Notes under the pieces: generated by a model | The model's input: only the letters and a program-made list of their open reading frames with translations | Database searches by the model: none | What the model was told of the DNA's origin: nothing | DNA from: Isochrysis galbana | Lineage: Eukaryota > Haptophyta > Isochrysidales > Isochrysidaceae | Direction of reading: 5' to 3' | Assembly: GCA_018136815.1 (NCBI GenBank) | Contig: CM030942.1 | Span: 2,803,546-2,867,545 of the forward strand | DNA: 64,000 bases | Shown here: piece by piece, positions 1-9,544 of the stretch | Layout: each line of letters begins with the position of its first letter | Position numbering within the stretch: position 1 is the first letter of the stretch | Program-made: the position numbers and the translations under genes

Positions 1-654
1 GTCAAACTGAATCAGAGGGAGGGGACCCTCCTCCACCTCATTGGCCAACTCAGCGACGCTGAAGTTGGCCTCATGCGGGAGAGGGTCATGCTCCACCATG
101 GCCGCTGTGATTGCACCCGGTGGGTGCCGAAGGAAGCGGACAAATCCTCGCCATCCGCCACGAGCTGATCGGAGCCAGTCGTGGAGATAGCAGCCGGGGT
201 GATGGGTGCCATTGGTGTAGCCTCAGAAGCCGTGGGATCACTCGGACATCCCACGGGAGCAAAAGCTGCAGCGGGCAGAGAAGGTTCCCTGAGGGGTTCC
301 TCCTCTGCGGCCGAGGACGCAAGCTTCGATTTCGTGCTTGTCGAGTCGAGCGGAGCCGGAGGGCTCTGAGCCACTCCGTCGCGAGCAGCACCGGCGGCTA
401 GCGCGGCGCTTTGGCCCTCCTCCCACCGGGAGTCGGGTGAATGAAATTCTGGACTGGGTCGGGCAACCCCATTTGGGTGTCTGGACGGGGAACGAACGGC
501 GAACGAAGGGCTGTGGGGCGGCGAGGCGCTCCTAGCGGCCCTAGTGTGTTGGGTTTTAAGAGATTGTTAGACCTACAAAGAACTCTTCCCTCAGGGAGGG
601 AGCCTAGGCTGCTAGAGTGCAGCGACGCAGCGAACAACGACGGACAAGAGCCTG
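1..654. other. Unassigned left edge, no supported gene
   Basis: Overlapping open frames occur on both strands from 12 to 540, all short, Ser/Pro/Ala-rich and without a recognisable domain or convincing splice sites. The minus-strand frame at 12-374 has the low-complexity Ser/Pro/Ala character also seen at the amino end of the LINE proteins in this window, so it could be retroelement 5' sequence, but I could not align it. Nothing firmer can be said. Confidence 0.3.
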
Positions 655-755
655 AGAACAACAGGATACACCGACCCACGAACACACCGGAATCATTCAC
701 CCAAACCAAGCAAATTATCAAGCAACCGCGACCCCAAATCACCGATAACTCAAAC
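655..755 (+). repeat. Dispersed ~100-bp repeat, copy 1
   Basis: This stretch matches 38113-38213 in the same orientation with scattered substitutions. Both copies share the sense word ATTCACCCAAACCAAGCAAA and a following CCCCA(A/C)ATCACCG(A/G)TAACTC. It precedes a GA-rich run here and a different repeat at 38226. It is probably a retroelement fragment; the family is unknown. Confidence 0.75.
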
Positions 756-759
756 ACAT

Positions 760-1650
760 CGCGAGAGACGGAGAGAGAGAGCGAGAGAGAGAGAGACTCC
801 GCAGCGACGGCCGGAGCGTGTCTCCATTGTAACTTCCCACGTAGCGGAGAGTCCGAAGGGGAGCGTCATGTCGCGCGACCACGGCGATCACTTTGGATAC
901 AGATCGCAACGAGATGTCTTCACGACCGAATAAATCTTGCCGTTGAGCGTGAACCTTCTAGACGCTTCTAACGAACAACCCTGAGTAGCAACCAAGGGGA
1001 AGAAACACCAAAGGGGCCAAGGCTTGCATGTAGCTTGCACCAAGGGAAAGATTCCCTCACCTAGGAAGCGAACCTACACCGGTCTCCAAGGGGAGATGGC
1101 AAATTAAACCTCAAATCTCGAGCGGCTAGAGCAACCGACTCGCTCGCCAAAACCTTGACCGAGAAGAAAGAAGCAAGGACCTACAAGCCAAGGGTAGCGG
1201 ACCTAGGGAATGTGAGAGGAAATTTCCGACGCCAACGCCAAACGCGGAAGGCAACGAAACCCTAACCAGGCCAAGCAGAACCTACGAAGAACAGGCCTGG
1301 ACGACAACGAAAGTGAGCAGGTCCCAAGAAAGAACCGGAACCCAACAAAACGACAAGCCTTGCAGAAGCTAAACAAGCCTTCACAAGGTAACCTGAGAGC
1401 CTGAGACAAGCGCGCAGCGAGTGACAGGCGACCTGGCTCCTTTGGGTCAAGATTACCCGAAAGGAGGAAACCTGGAATCTAGACCTGACAACAGGCTAGA
1501 AGGAACGAAACGAGAACTCGAATTCTAGATCGCTAGGGACGAACCCTACCAACCTAGAAGTACCTGAGCTTCACCGTGTGGCCGCACGGCGAAGGACCTG
1601 GAAACAAGAGCCTGGAAATCGCATCATCTAGGATGAATGCGACACGAAAC
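760..1650. other. Non-coding purine-rich stretch before assembly gap
   Basis: The stretch starts with a GA microsatellite (about 768-800) and continues as A/G-rich sequence with many stops in all frames. Words such as AACGAAAC and CCTAGAAG recur loosely. No gene or recognised repeat is visible. It resembles transposon or untranslated sequence, but this cannot be decided here. Confidence 0.35.
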
Positions 1651-1750
1651 NNNNNNNNNNNNNNNNNNNNNNNNNNNNNNNNNNNNNNNNNNNNNNNNNN
1701 NNNNNNNNNNNNNNNNNNNNNNNNNNNNNNNNNNNNNNNNNNNNNNNNNN
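1651..1750. other. Assembly gap (100 N)
   Basis: Exactly 100 N bases, probably a scaffold gap of arbitrary length. Frames drawn across it are meaningless. Confidence 0.99.
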
Positions 1751-1908
1751 CAAGTTCTAGGGAGCTCATCATGAGTGAGCCTCAAATCGTGTCCTTAGGT
1801 GTTTGCGGGCTTCGTAGGACAACGCCGTTTTTTGCCGGGAAGGCTTCCGCGAATGGCAAATAACTCATTATGCTTTGAGAATGGTGTCTTGAGCCTCTAG
1901 GAGGACTC

Positions 1909-2169
1909 AAAAAAAAAATCTTCTTAAAAATCCCCGCTACACGTGCGGCGTGAGGCAGTGTGCTTGTGACCCTCCCTTCTACCCAACCTTAACCCCTAGC
2001 AACCCCCTCCCCCTTCCCCAGTTCCCTCTTTATTAGTGGAGAGCTGGTTCCGGGGAGGCCGCGCGCACTGCCTCGGCCGGGGGTTGGAGTGGAGGGGGCG
2101 GGAGACTGTGGCATCTCCTTTGTTCTGAGTTCGCTCGAGGTTCCCTCTCTTGCTTCCCATGTGGTCTTT
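1909..2169 (-). mobile_element. LINE family B, 3' end (interrupted by LINE-A)
   Basis: On the minus strand this reads as a GC-rich 3' untranslated region ending in ...CACGTGTAGCGG, then GATTTTTAAGAAGA and ten T residues at 1909-1918. About 210 bp match 42774-42985 in the same orientation, and the last ~70 bp match the plus-strand ends at 39215-39329 and 39765-39859. The copy is cut at 2170-2185 by the target-site duplication of the family A LINE. Its upstream part resumes beyond 8749, so it is an older element split by a younger one. Confidence 0.75.
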
Positions 2170-2185
2170 CCATGGACTATGTTGA
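2170..2185. repeat. LINE-A target-site duplication, left copy
   Basis: The 16-bp word CCATGGACTATGTTGA occurs here and again at 8733-8748, directly flanking the 6.5 kb LINE. This is a perfect direct repeat of typical target-primed insertion length, and it fixes both ends of the element to the base, apart from ambiguity within the A/T run. Confidence 0.95.
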
Positions 2186-2493
2186 AAAAAAAAAAACTTC
2201 TGAAGATTCAGGGCTACACACCTACTAGTTATGGGATTTCCCTTCGCTATCTACACCGCCCTTATCATCCCTCCCTCCACCTCTTCCCCTGCCCCCCTTC
2301 TTTCCTTTTTCTTCGGTTTCCGGGGTCCGGCCTCGGTGCGCTACCTGAGGCCTGGTTTAGAGTGTGGGGTCCGGGCAGCCCTTCTGGAATTGTCTTTGTT
2401 GTCGAATGTGTCCGTCTGGTCGCTTTTTGTTTGTTTGGTTTATATCCAGGTTCCATTGTCTCTACCAGCGGCTTAGGTAGGTGTATCGATGTT

Positions 2494-5400
2494 TCAATTT
2501 CCTTTGTTCCCTTGGTCCATGGTCCCCTCGACAGCGTGTGCGATCCCCAGCTTGGAGGCTAGTTCCACTAGCTCCGCGCTGGGCTTAAGACCGCCTTTGT
2601 CGTTCCTGTTGAAAACGGGTCTCAAGTCATTCATGTCTATCCTTTTTTTAGGCTGTCTTCCCATGCCCGCTTGGGCGGTTCTCGCCGAGTCGGTTTCTTG
2701 TGCGAAGAGGAGTGCTTTACTTAGTATGGTGTATCTCTCTATTATTCTTATTAGTATGGATTCTTCCGAGAATTTGATGCCGTCGTAATGTATCCTATAG
2801 AAGTCCGTGAGTATATATCTCCACGCTAATAGGTATAGTACGTATATCGCTTTTGGGGCGTCTCCTTTTGGGTATATGAATAGGTTGTCTACAATTGTTT
2901 CTTCCCTGCTCCTTTCTAATCCTGGTGTGAACCGTGCAATTTTATTCAGTTCGCCTAGGATGTTAGTTATCCCGGGGCATTCGCCTAGGTGTATCGAGGA
3001 TTCATCCGTTTCCCCACAAATGCGGCACGTGCTGGTTCTGTCTGGAAAGCGGTTGTACGTGCCCACTCGCCTGTGTGTGATATGTTTGAAGTGTAGGTGC
3101 ATGTCCCTCGCCGTTACCATTGGCGTGGTGTATAGTCGCGCCAGGTGCGCCCATGTGTCCCCTGGTATTTGGAGTTTTTCCTCCCATTTGGCCGGCCCCG
3201 TGAGGCGTTTGCGTTTGCGGTCTTTACGCTGAAGTGCCTCGGTTAGATGTTCTACCCCGGTGCCGTCCAGCGGCGTCTTGCCGTCTAATGTATATTCGTC
3301 CGCCAGCGGGTATTCTAGTCTCTTGTTGGTTTTGTATCCTCCCCCCCATTGCGCCGGTGGGGATGGGTCTAGGTTCGAGGGCGCGGCGGGTAGTCTTTTT
3401 CCGATTATGGGCGTGCCTAGGTATGAGAGTTCCGCCTCGTGCCATCTCTCCTTGATGTTCACATAGTATTCCCCGTCTACCGTTATCCGCAGTTCGGGCG
3501 TCGGTTCTTCCGAGATGTGTTCATTGTCGGCCTCTTCTCGTCCCGGTGGTGCGCATTCTAGTTCGGCCGTCTTATCTACCGCTGCCAGTGTCTCCTTGGC
3601 GTGTCTGACTATCGTATCCCATGTTTCCAAGAATTTGTCTCTCGGGATATATTCACCTTGGAAGTGTATATACGTGTCATTGTTCCTGAGGTATTGCGCG
3701 CATTCAACACTGCTATAGGGCGTGTTCGCCGCGTGGTCTTTGAATACGTTATGTGTGGTATTACATTCAAGCTTGTTCCATAGTTTTATCCATATGGGGT
3801 TTATTTTAGGTCCCGGGTGCGTTGGGCTACCCCACATGGGTTGCGAGAGAGCTCCTTCTCTACTTACTTTCAGTGATGTGAGTTTAAGTTCGCGAATGTT
3901 GTTTAGCGCCTGTTTCCAAAACGCGGGAAGTTTACTCGTGCCCGCTATTCCATCGGTGAGTTTGTTCGTGGGGACCGTCGAGAGAACCGCTGCTCTTCCT
4001 AGGTTCGTGCGGCAGAACCACGCGTCAAGCACTTGTTTCCATTGTGCTTGGCGTGCGTCAAGATAGTTTAGGATCCATTTGGCTTGTAAAGCTTTGACAT
4101 GGTTGCCCCAGTCGAGCAGTCCTAGCCCTAGACGTGGCCCTTTCTCCGAAGTGTTTTTCGTCGGGATCTCAGGGTGCTTTATCCATTGTAGCTTCCGGCC
4201 GGTGCGTGCGTTTGTCCACATGATTCTTTCTACGGCTCTTTTAACCGCCGTGTGGAATGATCTAGGGGCTGCGAGTGTCTGCAGCCAGTATCTAGGTATA
4301 GAATATACTAGGAAGTTAGCCACCTTCGTTTTCCCATGTATAGATAGATTATTGGTTAGCGGCGCGTATATAGTGGTTTTCCTCTCTATCTTGTCGGCTA
4401 GTTTGCGCCAGAACTCTTTGATGGCCCGGGGCCCACCTAGTGGGACCCCCAATATGGTCGCATACTCGTTTCCTTTCAGCCACTTGTACCTTTGGAATCT
4501 CGCGGGTGGGCGCTTCCTTCTCAGGGAGCCCATCCTTAGTCCCTCGAACTTTTGATCGTTGGGTTTGCCACACGAGGCCGCCGCGTATCTTTTTACCCAG
4601 CCGAGGGATCGCGCCAGGCTACCGTAGTCTGCCGCTAAGAGTTGTGTATCGTCCGCGAATTGGCTTATCTTTAGTTCGGCTCCGTTCACTATGATGCCCT
4701 CGATGTCTTCGTCTTCGTTTATCGCTCTGGTGAGGGCTTCTGCCGTCAAGAGGAAGGCCAGTGGGGAGAGCGGGCATCCTTGTGGGACGCCGCTCGCTAT
4801 GTTGAAAGGGAAGCTTCTTCCCCCGTTCGCCTTTATGTAGCGAATTGGTTTTGCCTCGGAGTTCGTGAGAGCCTTCGCATACCTTTTGAAGTTCTCTCCG
4901 AATTTTAGCTTTTCGAGGACCAAGTGGTAAAACTCCCAATTGACCCTGTCGAAAGCCTTTTCCCAATCGAGCGCTAGGAGGAGTCCTGGCTCCCCCGTTT
5001 CGTCTAGGTACGCGTTCGTCAGTTGCAACAGATGGGTGGCTTCGCCGATTAACCGTTTTGGGACGAAGCCGAGCTGGTCTTTCGAGATTATGTTCCCGAT
5101 TACTTTTTTTAGTCTATTCGTAAGCACCTTAGCTAATATTTTGTAATCGCTTTGCAGTAGCGTGATGGGTCTGTAGTTCCTAGGGTCTCGCGTGTCACCT
5201 TTTTTATATAGAAGGATTATATCGCCTTCCCTCATTGATATGTTTAGTTGTCCCTGCTCTAGAGCTAGGTTTAGCATCCTAAGAAAGTCATGCTTCACTA
5301 GGTCGATGAAGCTTTTGTAGAACTCCGCCGGAAGCGCGTCCGGTCCCGCGCTTTTGCCGCTTCCTATTTGGGTGACGGCGTCGGTTAGTTCTTCCATCGT

Positions 5401-8400
5401 TATTTTCCCTTCTATGGCATCGCTGTCATGGTTGTTCATTGGGCGCGTTTCTAACGTTTCTTCGAGTTCGCGGTCTCTGGTGCTACGTCGTTCCTGATAT
5501 AACCATACGTAATACTTGCGAAGTTCGTTTCGTATTTCCGTATCGTCCGCGGTCGTGTTCCTCGTGTCGTTCCCCGGGGCGTTCCAGTCGCCCGTGACGA
5601 ATAGTTCCGGAATTGCGCTGTTAGAGGCGCGTGATTGAAATCTGTGAAAGAATTCTTTCGTCATTCTCTCCTCGTGCTTGAGGGAGTCGAAGCTTTCTTT
5701 GGTCGTCGGTCTGGACTTCTTGCGAATCGTGTCTATCTTTTTGTTGAGTTCGCGCATCCTATCCACTTTCCTTGCGTTTGGTTCGCCGTCGTTGAGCTCT
5801 ATCCCGATCAGTGCGAGCTCTTCGACGGCTTTCGCTATCTCTTGCTGCTCTCTGTTTTGTCTTGTTGCCCACAGAAGGTAAATTGCCGCCGCCTTTTTCG
5901 CGTTACTCCACGCGTCATCGACGTCTTCGTCCGGTGTCTCGGGTTTTATGTGGCTTCTCCACAAGTGTGTTATCACTCTCCGTGTGTCTTCCGCACCTAA
6001 GAGCTCGTTGTCGATTCGCACGTCGTACGTGCGTCCGGGTTTGAACCCTACCATTTCGAAGGTGCCCATCACCGGAAGGTGGTCCGAGGCGCCTTTTCCC
6101 GTGAATAGTGCCGGGTGTGGGCCGATTGTTTGCCAATTGATGTTCGAGCATACTATGGGAGAGTAGATCCTGTCTATTCTCGTGTGTATAGTCCCCGAGA
6201 GGCGGGTGAAGCCCCCTTTGTTGTTACCGTTCACTAGATTGTATGCGTCCATTAACCCTATTTCGTTCATAGCCGTTCTCAGTTTGGATCCGTGAGCGTT
6301 TCCATATTCCTCTCGGTTCGCGTGCTTTCTTGTGTCTCTCTCCACATCTTCTACACAGTTGAAATCGCCCCCCATAAGGGTGTCGTGTTCTCTTCCCACG
6401 GGGCTAGTCCTTAACGCTTCTATTTGGGTGGCTCTTAGGTTAGGCGTGGCGCTCAGATATATAGATATTAGCTCCAATTCTTTAGATTCTATTACGCATC
6501 TAACTCGTAGGCATCTGCCTTCGACTAGCGTTTCCGCCGTGTCCGGTAACATTTTCACTCTTGGGGAGGAGTCGCGTATCGCAATGCCTACCCCACTCGC
6601 CGGGTCAGTGATGTTCGCTGGTGCGTGCACCATTTGCCACCCCAACGCTTTGGCGGTCATGCATGCGCGATGATGTCTGCCGTCTGCATAGGCATGAAGC
6701 TCTTGCAGAAGTAGAATGTCTACCCTCGCTTTTCTCGCTTGGGCCAGCGCCGAGCCTAAAGCGCCGTGCCCGGCACCGTTGATGTTGTAGGACACGATAG
6801 TGACCGGTCCCTCACCTGGATATCCAAGGGTGGAGTTAAAGGTGAGTGCGTATATGATCAGTGCGTTGCCACGACACATCAAATAGGCTAGGCTCGCGTA
6901 CTTATGAAGATAGCGGCAATCGGCGCCTAGGGCACAAATTCCTCCCTTCGGTTGTTTTCCGGGGGGTCCGGCGCTCGCGCGCGGAAACGCGCACACGATT
7001 GTGCACGCGCCATCTTTCCATGCGCCCGGATAATCGTGCGAGCGGTTGCACGCCTTGCCCATGATGTTCATGGGGCATTTCCCGTTGGGGAAACGTTTGC
7101 ATAGCTCGAGCGAGCCCGGGTTGATGGCCTCTTGGATGGTTTTCTTCGGCGGCGCCATGCGCTTTCGTTCTTCACGCTCAAGTCGCGCTGCCTTTTCCTC
7201 CGCGCACACGCATACGCGGAGAGGGGGTTGGAAGGCCAAGGCGTAATCTTTTTTGTATCCTTTGCATCCCTTCGGGCCCGCGTGGATGTACAGGTTCTTA
7301 ATGTCGCCGCCGAGTTCGCGGCAGTTCCGGACCGCGTACTCAATGGGGTAAGGAGCCCCATTAACGCTGAGGAGGATCTTGCGCGGAAAGTCGAACGATT
7401 TGAACGAGCCCTGTTTGGGGGTCACGTAAAGGTGGTAGACTTCTTTCTTACCTTGGGTTACTAGGACCCCTTCTTTAGTGAGGATCTTGGTCCTTTCTTG
7501 GTTGCCTTGGAGAAAGAAGAAGCCTTGATTCTCTACCGCCTTGGCGAGCGAGCTTATCGTAATGATACTCTTGAGCTCGAACTTGTAGTTGCGCACCACT
7601 AGGTGCGCCGATACATCTTGGAAGGCTCCGGCTACCGCTTTGTCGGACGCCCGGGGTAGCCCCTTGAGTTTTTCGTCGAGAGTTTGATATTTGACCGCTA
7701 TTGGGCACGGAATGCCCGCCTTGCGAAAGTCGACTACGTCTTTGTACATCTCGCGAAACTGATTCGCGCAATCCGCCGTGACCATTATTTCCCATGGGCC
7801 GGAGGCGCTCTTAGACAAAAAGTCAGGTTCCAAGTCGACGCCCTCTAGTTTGTTGAGATGTGCAACAATGGCGCCTAGAGTCTCTTCGTCCTTGGCCTTG
7901 TGGCCCTTCTCGTACGCCGTAAAGGTGATGACGATTTTGTGGGAGTCCGGAAACTCGGCCTCCTCTTGGAGCTCGGGCTCTAGGTCTTCGTCAAGGAGGG
8001 CCACCTGAGTGGCCGTAGGGGGAGACGAGGTTAGTCTTCTGCCTAGTCTTGTTGCTCTAGGGTCCAATTGGGTCAATGCGTCTACCGTGCTGTCTCTCTC
8101 TCTCTTGAGTTTTGTGTGAGGTGTTTGTTGTGTTGGCCCATTTTCGTGTTTGTGTTGGTCTTGTTGGGTCTCCAGGGCCAGTGTCTTGCTGGTCGTCTCC
8201 GTGCTCGAGGCGCGGTCGTCCGTCTGATTCTCGGCGTCTGTGAGGGGTGCCTCCCCGTGACAGTCCTCATTTCTGTCTCTGTCTCCCCTGATGGGGGTCC
8301 CAAGTTGTTCTCTCCATTGTCTGTTTTGGTGCGACATTTCCCCAGTGGGGTCCTGTCTTGTATGGCGCCGGGCCAGCCCCTCGCGCCGGAGCACGAGGGC

Positions 8401-8706
8401 GGTAACGCGGCTGTGTAGGGTCCCGGCCCGGGGGCCTACCCTGTGGAGTCGTCCCTCTGGTGTTCTGTGGTCGGTGTGGCTGTGGGTTGTGATGGAGGTG
8501 TGATGCATGCTGGCTGGTGCCAGCATGGCGGCTTTGCACATGTCGTTCTTGGTGGTGCGCGGGCGCGGCCCGCCGGCTCCTGTGCCCACCTGACTGGGGG
8601 GGTCATCCTGGCGCGGTCGCTTCGGCGACAGCGGCGTGTCCGTGAGCTCTTCGTCCATCATGGCGAGGGCGGCGGCAGCGAGAGCGGGCGGCGGCGCGCG
8701 CTCCAT
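2494..8706 (-). CDS. LINE polyprotein: ORF1-like + CCCH fingers + APE endonuclease + RT
   Basis: A single 2070-residue frame. Residues 1-250 are low complexity. Residues ~250-500 form an ORF1-like region. Cys/His clusters at ~536-602 look like CCCH fingers (CKRFPNGKCP, CNRSH, CALGADCRYLH). An AP-type endonuclease spans ~635-885, with N641, E669, the DFN motif at 781-783 and the SDH motif at 874-876. The reverse transcriptase spans ~1110-1400, with D1247, SGVPQGCPLSP and FADD at 1350-1353. A Cys-Cys-His-Cys knuckle lies at 1894-1910 and a conserved tail (WRYILTDFYRIHYDG) follows. The endonuclease nicks the target and the RT copies the element RNA onto it. No RNase H domain is visible. Fusing the ORF1-like part and ORF2 in one frame is notable. 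The ATG at 8706 follows a 26-nt leader. Confidence 0.95.
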   Translation of the reverse strand: MERAPPPALAAAALAMMDEELTDTPLSPKRPRQDDPPSQVGTGAGGPRPRTTKNDMCKAAMLAPASMHHTSITTHSHTDHRTPEGRLHRVGPRAGTLHSRVTALVLRREGLARRHTRQDPTGEMSHQNRQWREQLGTPIRGDRDRNEDCHGEAPLTDAENQTDDRASSTETTSKTLALETQQDQHKHENGPTQQTPHTKLKRERDSTVDALTQLDPRATRLGRRLTSSPPTATQVALLDEDLEPELQEEAEFPDSHKIVITFTAYEKGHKAKDEETLGAIVAHLNKLEGVDLEPDFLSKSASGPWEIMVTADCANQFREMYKDVVDFRKAGIPCPIAVKYQTLDEKLKGLPRASDKAVAGAFQDVSAHLVVRNYKFELKSIITISSLAKAVENQGFFFLQGNQERTKILTKEGVLVTQGKKEVYHLYVTPKQGSFKSFDFPRKILLSVNGAPYPIEYAVRNCRELGGDIKNLYIHAGPKGCKGYKKDYALAFQPPLRVCVCAEEKAARLEREERKRMAPPKKTIQEAINPGSLELCKRFPNGKCPMNIMGKACNRSHDYPGAWKDGACTIVCAFPRASAGPPGKQPKGGICALGADCRYLHKYASLAYLMCRGNALIIYALTFNSTLGYPGEGPVTIVSYNINGAGHGALGSALAQARKARVDILLLQELHAYADGRHHRACMTAKALGWQMVHAPANITDPASGVGIAIRDSSPRVKMLPDTAETLVEGRCLRVRCVIESKELELISIYLSATPNLRATQIEALRTSPVGREHDTLMGGDFNCVEDVERDTRKHANREEYGNAHGSKLRTAMNEIGLMDAYNLVNGNNKGGFTRLSGTIHTRIDRIYSPIVCSNINWQTIGPHPALFTGKGASDHLPVMGTFEMVGFKPGRTYDVRIDNELLGAEDTRRVITHLWRSHIKPETPDEDVDDAWSNAKKAAAIYLLWATRQNREQQEIAKAVEELALIGIELNDGEPNARKVDRMRELNKKIDTIRKKSRPTTKESFDSLKHEERMTKEFFHRFQSRASNSAIPELFVTGDWNAPGNDTRNTTADDTEIRNELRKYYVWLYQERRSTRDRELEETLETRPMNNHDSDAIEGKITMEELTDAVTQIGSGKSAGPDALPAEFYKSFIDLVKHDFLRMLNLALEQGQLNISMREGDIILLYKKGDTRDPRNYRPITLLQSDYKILAKVLTNRLKKVIGNIISKDQLGFVPKRLIGEATHLLQLTNAYLDETGEPGLLLALDWEKAFDRVNWEFYHLVLEKLKFGENFKRYAKALTNSEAKPIRYIKANGGRSFPFNIASGVPQGCPLSPLAFLLTAEALTRAINEDEDIEGIIVNGAELKISQFADDTQLLAADYGSLARSLGWVKRYAAASCGKPNDQKFEGLRMGSLRRKRPPARFQRYKWLKGNEYATILGVPLGGPRAIKEFWRKLADKIERKTTIYAPLTNNLSIHGKTKVANFLVYSIPRYWLQTLAAPRSFHTAVKRAVERIMWTNARTGRKLQWIKHPEIPTKNTSEKGPRLGLGLLDWGNHVKALQAKWILNYLDARQAQWKQVLDAWFCRTNLGRAAVLSTVPTNKLTDGIAGTSKLPAFWKQALNNIRELKLTSLKVSREGALSQPMWGSPTHPGPKINPIWIKLWNKLECNTTHNVFKDHAANTPYSSVECAQYLRNNDTYIHFQGEYIPRDKFLETWDTIVRHAKETLAAVDKTAELECAPPGREEADNEHISEEPTPELRITVDGEYYVNIKERWHEAELSYLGTPIIGKRLPAAPSNLDPSPPAQWGGGYKTNKRLEYPLADEYTLDGKTPLDGTGVEHLTEALQRKDRKRKRLTGPAKWEEKLQIPGDTWAHLARLYTTPMVTARDMHLHFKHITHRRVGTYNRFPDRTSTCRICGETDESSIHLGECPGITNILGELNKIARFTPGLERSREETIVDNLFIYPKGDAPKAIYVLYLLAWRYILTDFYRIHYDGIKFSEESILIRIIERYTILSKALLFAQETDSARTAQAGMGRQPKKRIDMNDLRPVFNRNDKGGLKPSAELVELASKLGIAHAVEGTMDQGNKGN

Positions 8707-8732
8707 GACCCTATCGTTTTAACGATAGTTGG
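8707..8732 (-). promoter_or_regulatory. LINE-A 26-nt leader with perfect hairpin
   Basis: The sense leader between the target-site duplication and the ATG contains CTATCGTT-AA-AACGATAG, a perfect 8-bp stem. Two other elements in the window that start with the same Met-Glu-Arg-Ala codons have a comparable hairpin at the same place (53527-53551 and 39743-39768), with different stem sequences. Conserved shape with altered bases suggests a functional RNA or promoter element at the extreme 5' end. The role is inferred. Confidence 0.6.
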
Positions 8733-8748
8733 CCATGGACTATGTTGA
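8733..8748. repeat. LINE-A target-site duplication, right copy
   Basis: Second perfect copy of CCATGGACTATGTTGA, immediately outside the 5' end of the LINE. Confidence 0.95.
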
Positions 8749-9060
8749 GTACTCTATTGACAAAGTTTCGCTATCTACTAAGTGATGTTTCGTGTATATC
8801 TAGCTCTATGGCGTATCCACCGTTCTCCGTCCGGCAGGTATGCCGCGCATTCTCCCGTGGTGTATATGTCCCCCGTATCCGGGTTAATAGTTAATAGTAT
8901 TAGTTATGCACAATAACTGTCTGCAAAGATTCCCTCTTGGTCCTACCTATGCGATTAGTGCAATGCTAGGGGCTCCCAATATAGCCATATGTACTAAAAA
9001 CGTCCCGATCGTCCGCCTCGCGGACTACGGAAGTACTAGGGTTAATGGTATTAACTTGTT
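8749..9060 (-). pseudogene. LINE family B coding remnant
   Basis: On the minus strand a short frame near 8880-8800 reads DIYTTGECAAYLPDGERW, which resembles NTPYSSVECAQYLRNNDTY in the LINE-A protein between the RT and the terminal zinc knuckle. Frames are broken. With 1909-2169 it forms one family B copy split by LINE-A. The similarity is short, so the coding assignment is tentative; the nested layout is supported by the flanking duplication. Confidence 0.45.
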
Positions 9061-9130
9061 TACGGGCTTAGCCCAGCCCTAGCCTTGGCCAAAAAAAAGC
9101 AAAGGCCTTTCAAAAGCCCCCCCCGCCCCC

Positions 9131-9322
9131 AACGCTAGGCCCAAAGTAGTGCACATGAGCCGACCCCCCGAAAGCGAACGAAAGAAAACGAGGGGGAGAG
9201 CGGGAAGGGGAGTGGGGGTGGGGCGAGCGGGTGAGGGCGATGTCGCGATGTCAAACGGGGGTCCCACCTAGGGGGGGAGTGCGCGCGCGTAGCAGCGTAG
9301 CAGGCACCATCAAGATTTTTTT
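9131..9322 (+). mobile_element. LINE family C 3'-end fragment
   Basis: This matches the 3' region of the family C LINE at 44550-44726 in the same orientation: CGCTAGGCCCAAAGTAGTG, CATG(A/G)GCCGACCCCCC, then a G-rich block, and a terminus CACC(A/T)TCAAGA followed by 7-8 T. No coding part is present, so it is a strongly 5'-truncated copy. No target-site duplication was found. Confidence 0.7.
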
Positions 9323-9544
9323 CAAACCTGCAGTTCGCCGCACTGATCGCTCATGAACTCCTGCATGTCTCCAATCAGGAGTCCACCGATCCGTCCAGCT
9401 GTCTAAATGAGATCGCTAGACCGCTACACTGTGCTGCTCTTTTTCTGTACCGTCGGCGACGTCGAGGAGGGCGAGCGAGCGCTCCACCTTGCGCGCGTTC
9501 CCCCCTAACGGTATCGAAGACGACGGGGGCCCGGGTTGCCTCCG

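Larger units (their letters stand above)
2186..8732 (-). mobile_element. Full-length non-LTR retrotransposon (LINE-A)
   Basis: A complete 6.55 kb LINE bounded by a perfect 16-bp target-site duplication. In sense (minus) orientation it has a 26-nt leader (8732-8707), a single ORF (8706-2494), a ~300-nt 3' region ending GTGTAGCCCTGAATCTTCAG, and a terminal run of 11-12 T. The ORF is uninterrupted, so this may be a recently active copy. It lies inside an older family B LINE in the same orientation. Closely related 5'-truncated copies are at 20875-21850 and 58326-61681, and a 43-bp 3'-end stub at 33721-33763. The oligo(T) tail on the sense strand is unusual because LINEs commonly end in oligo(A) or simple repeats. 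Confidence 0.93.
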
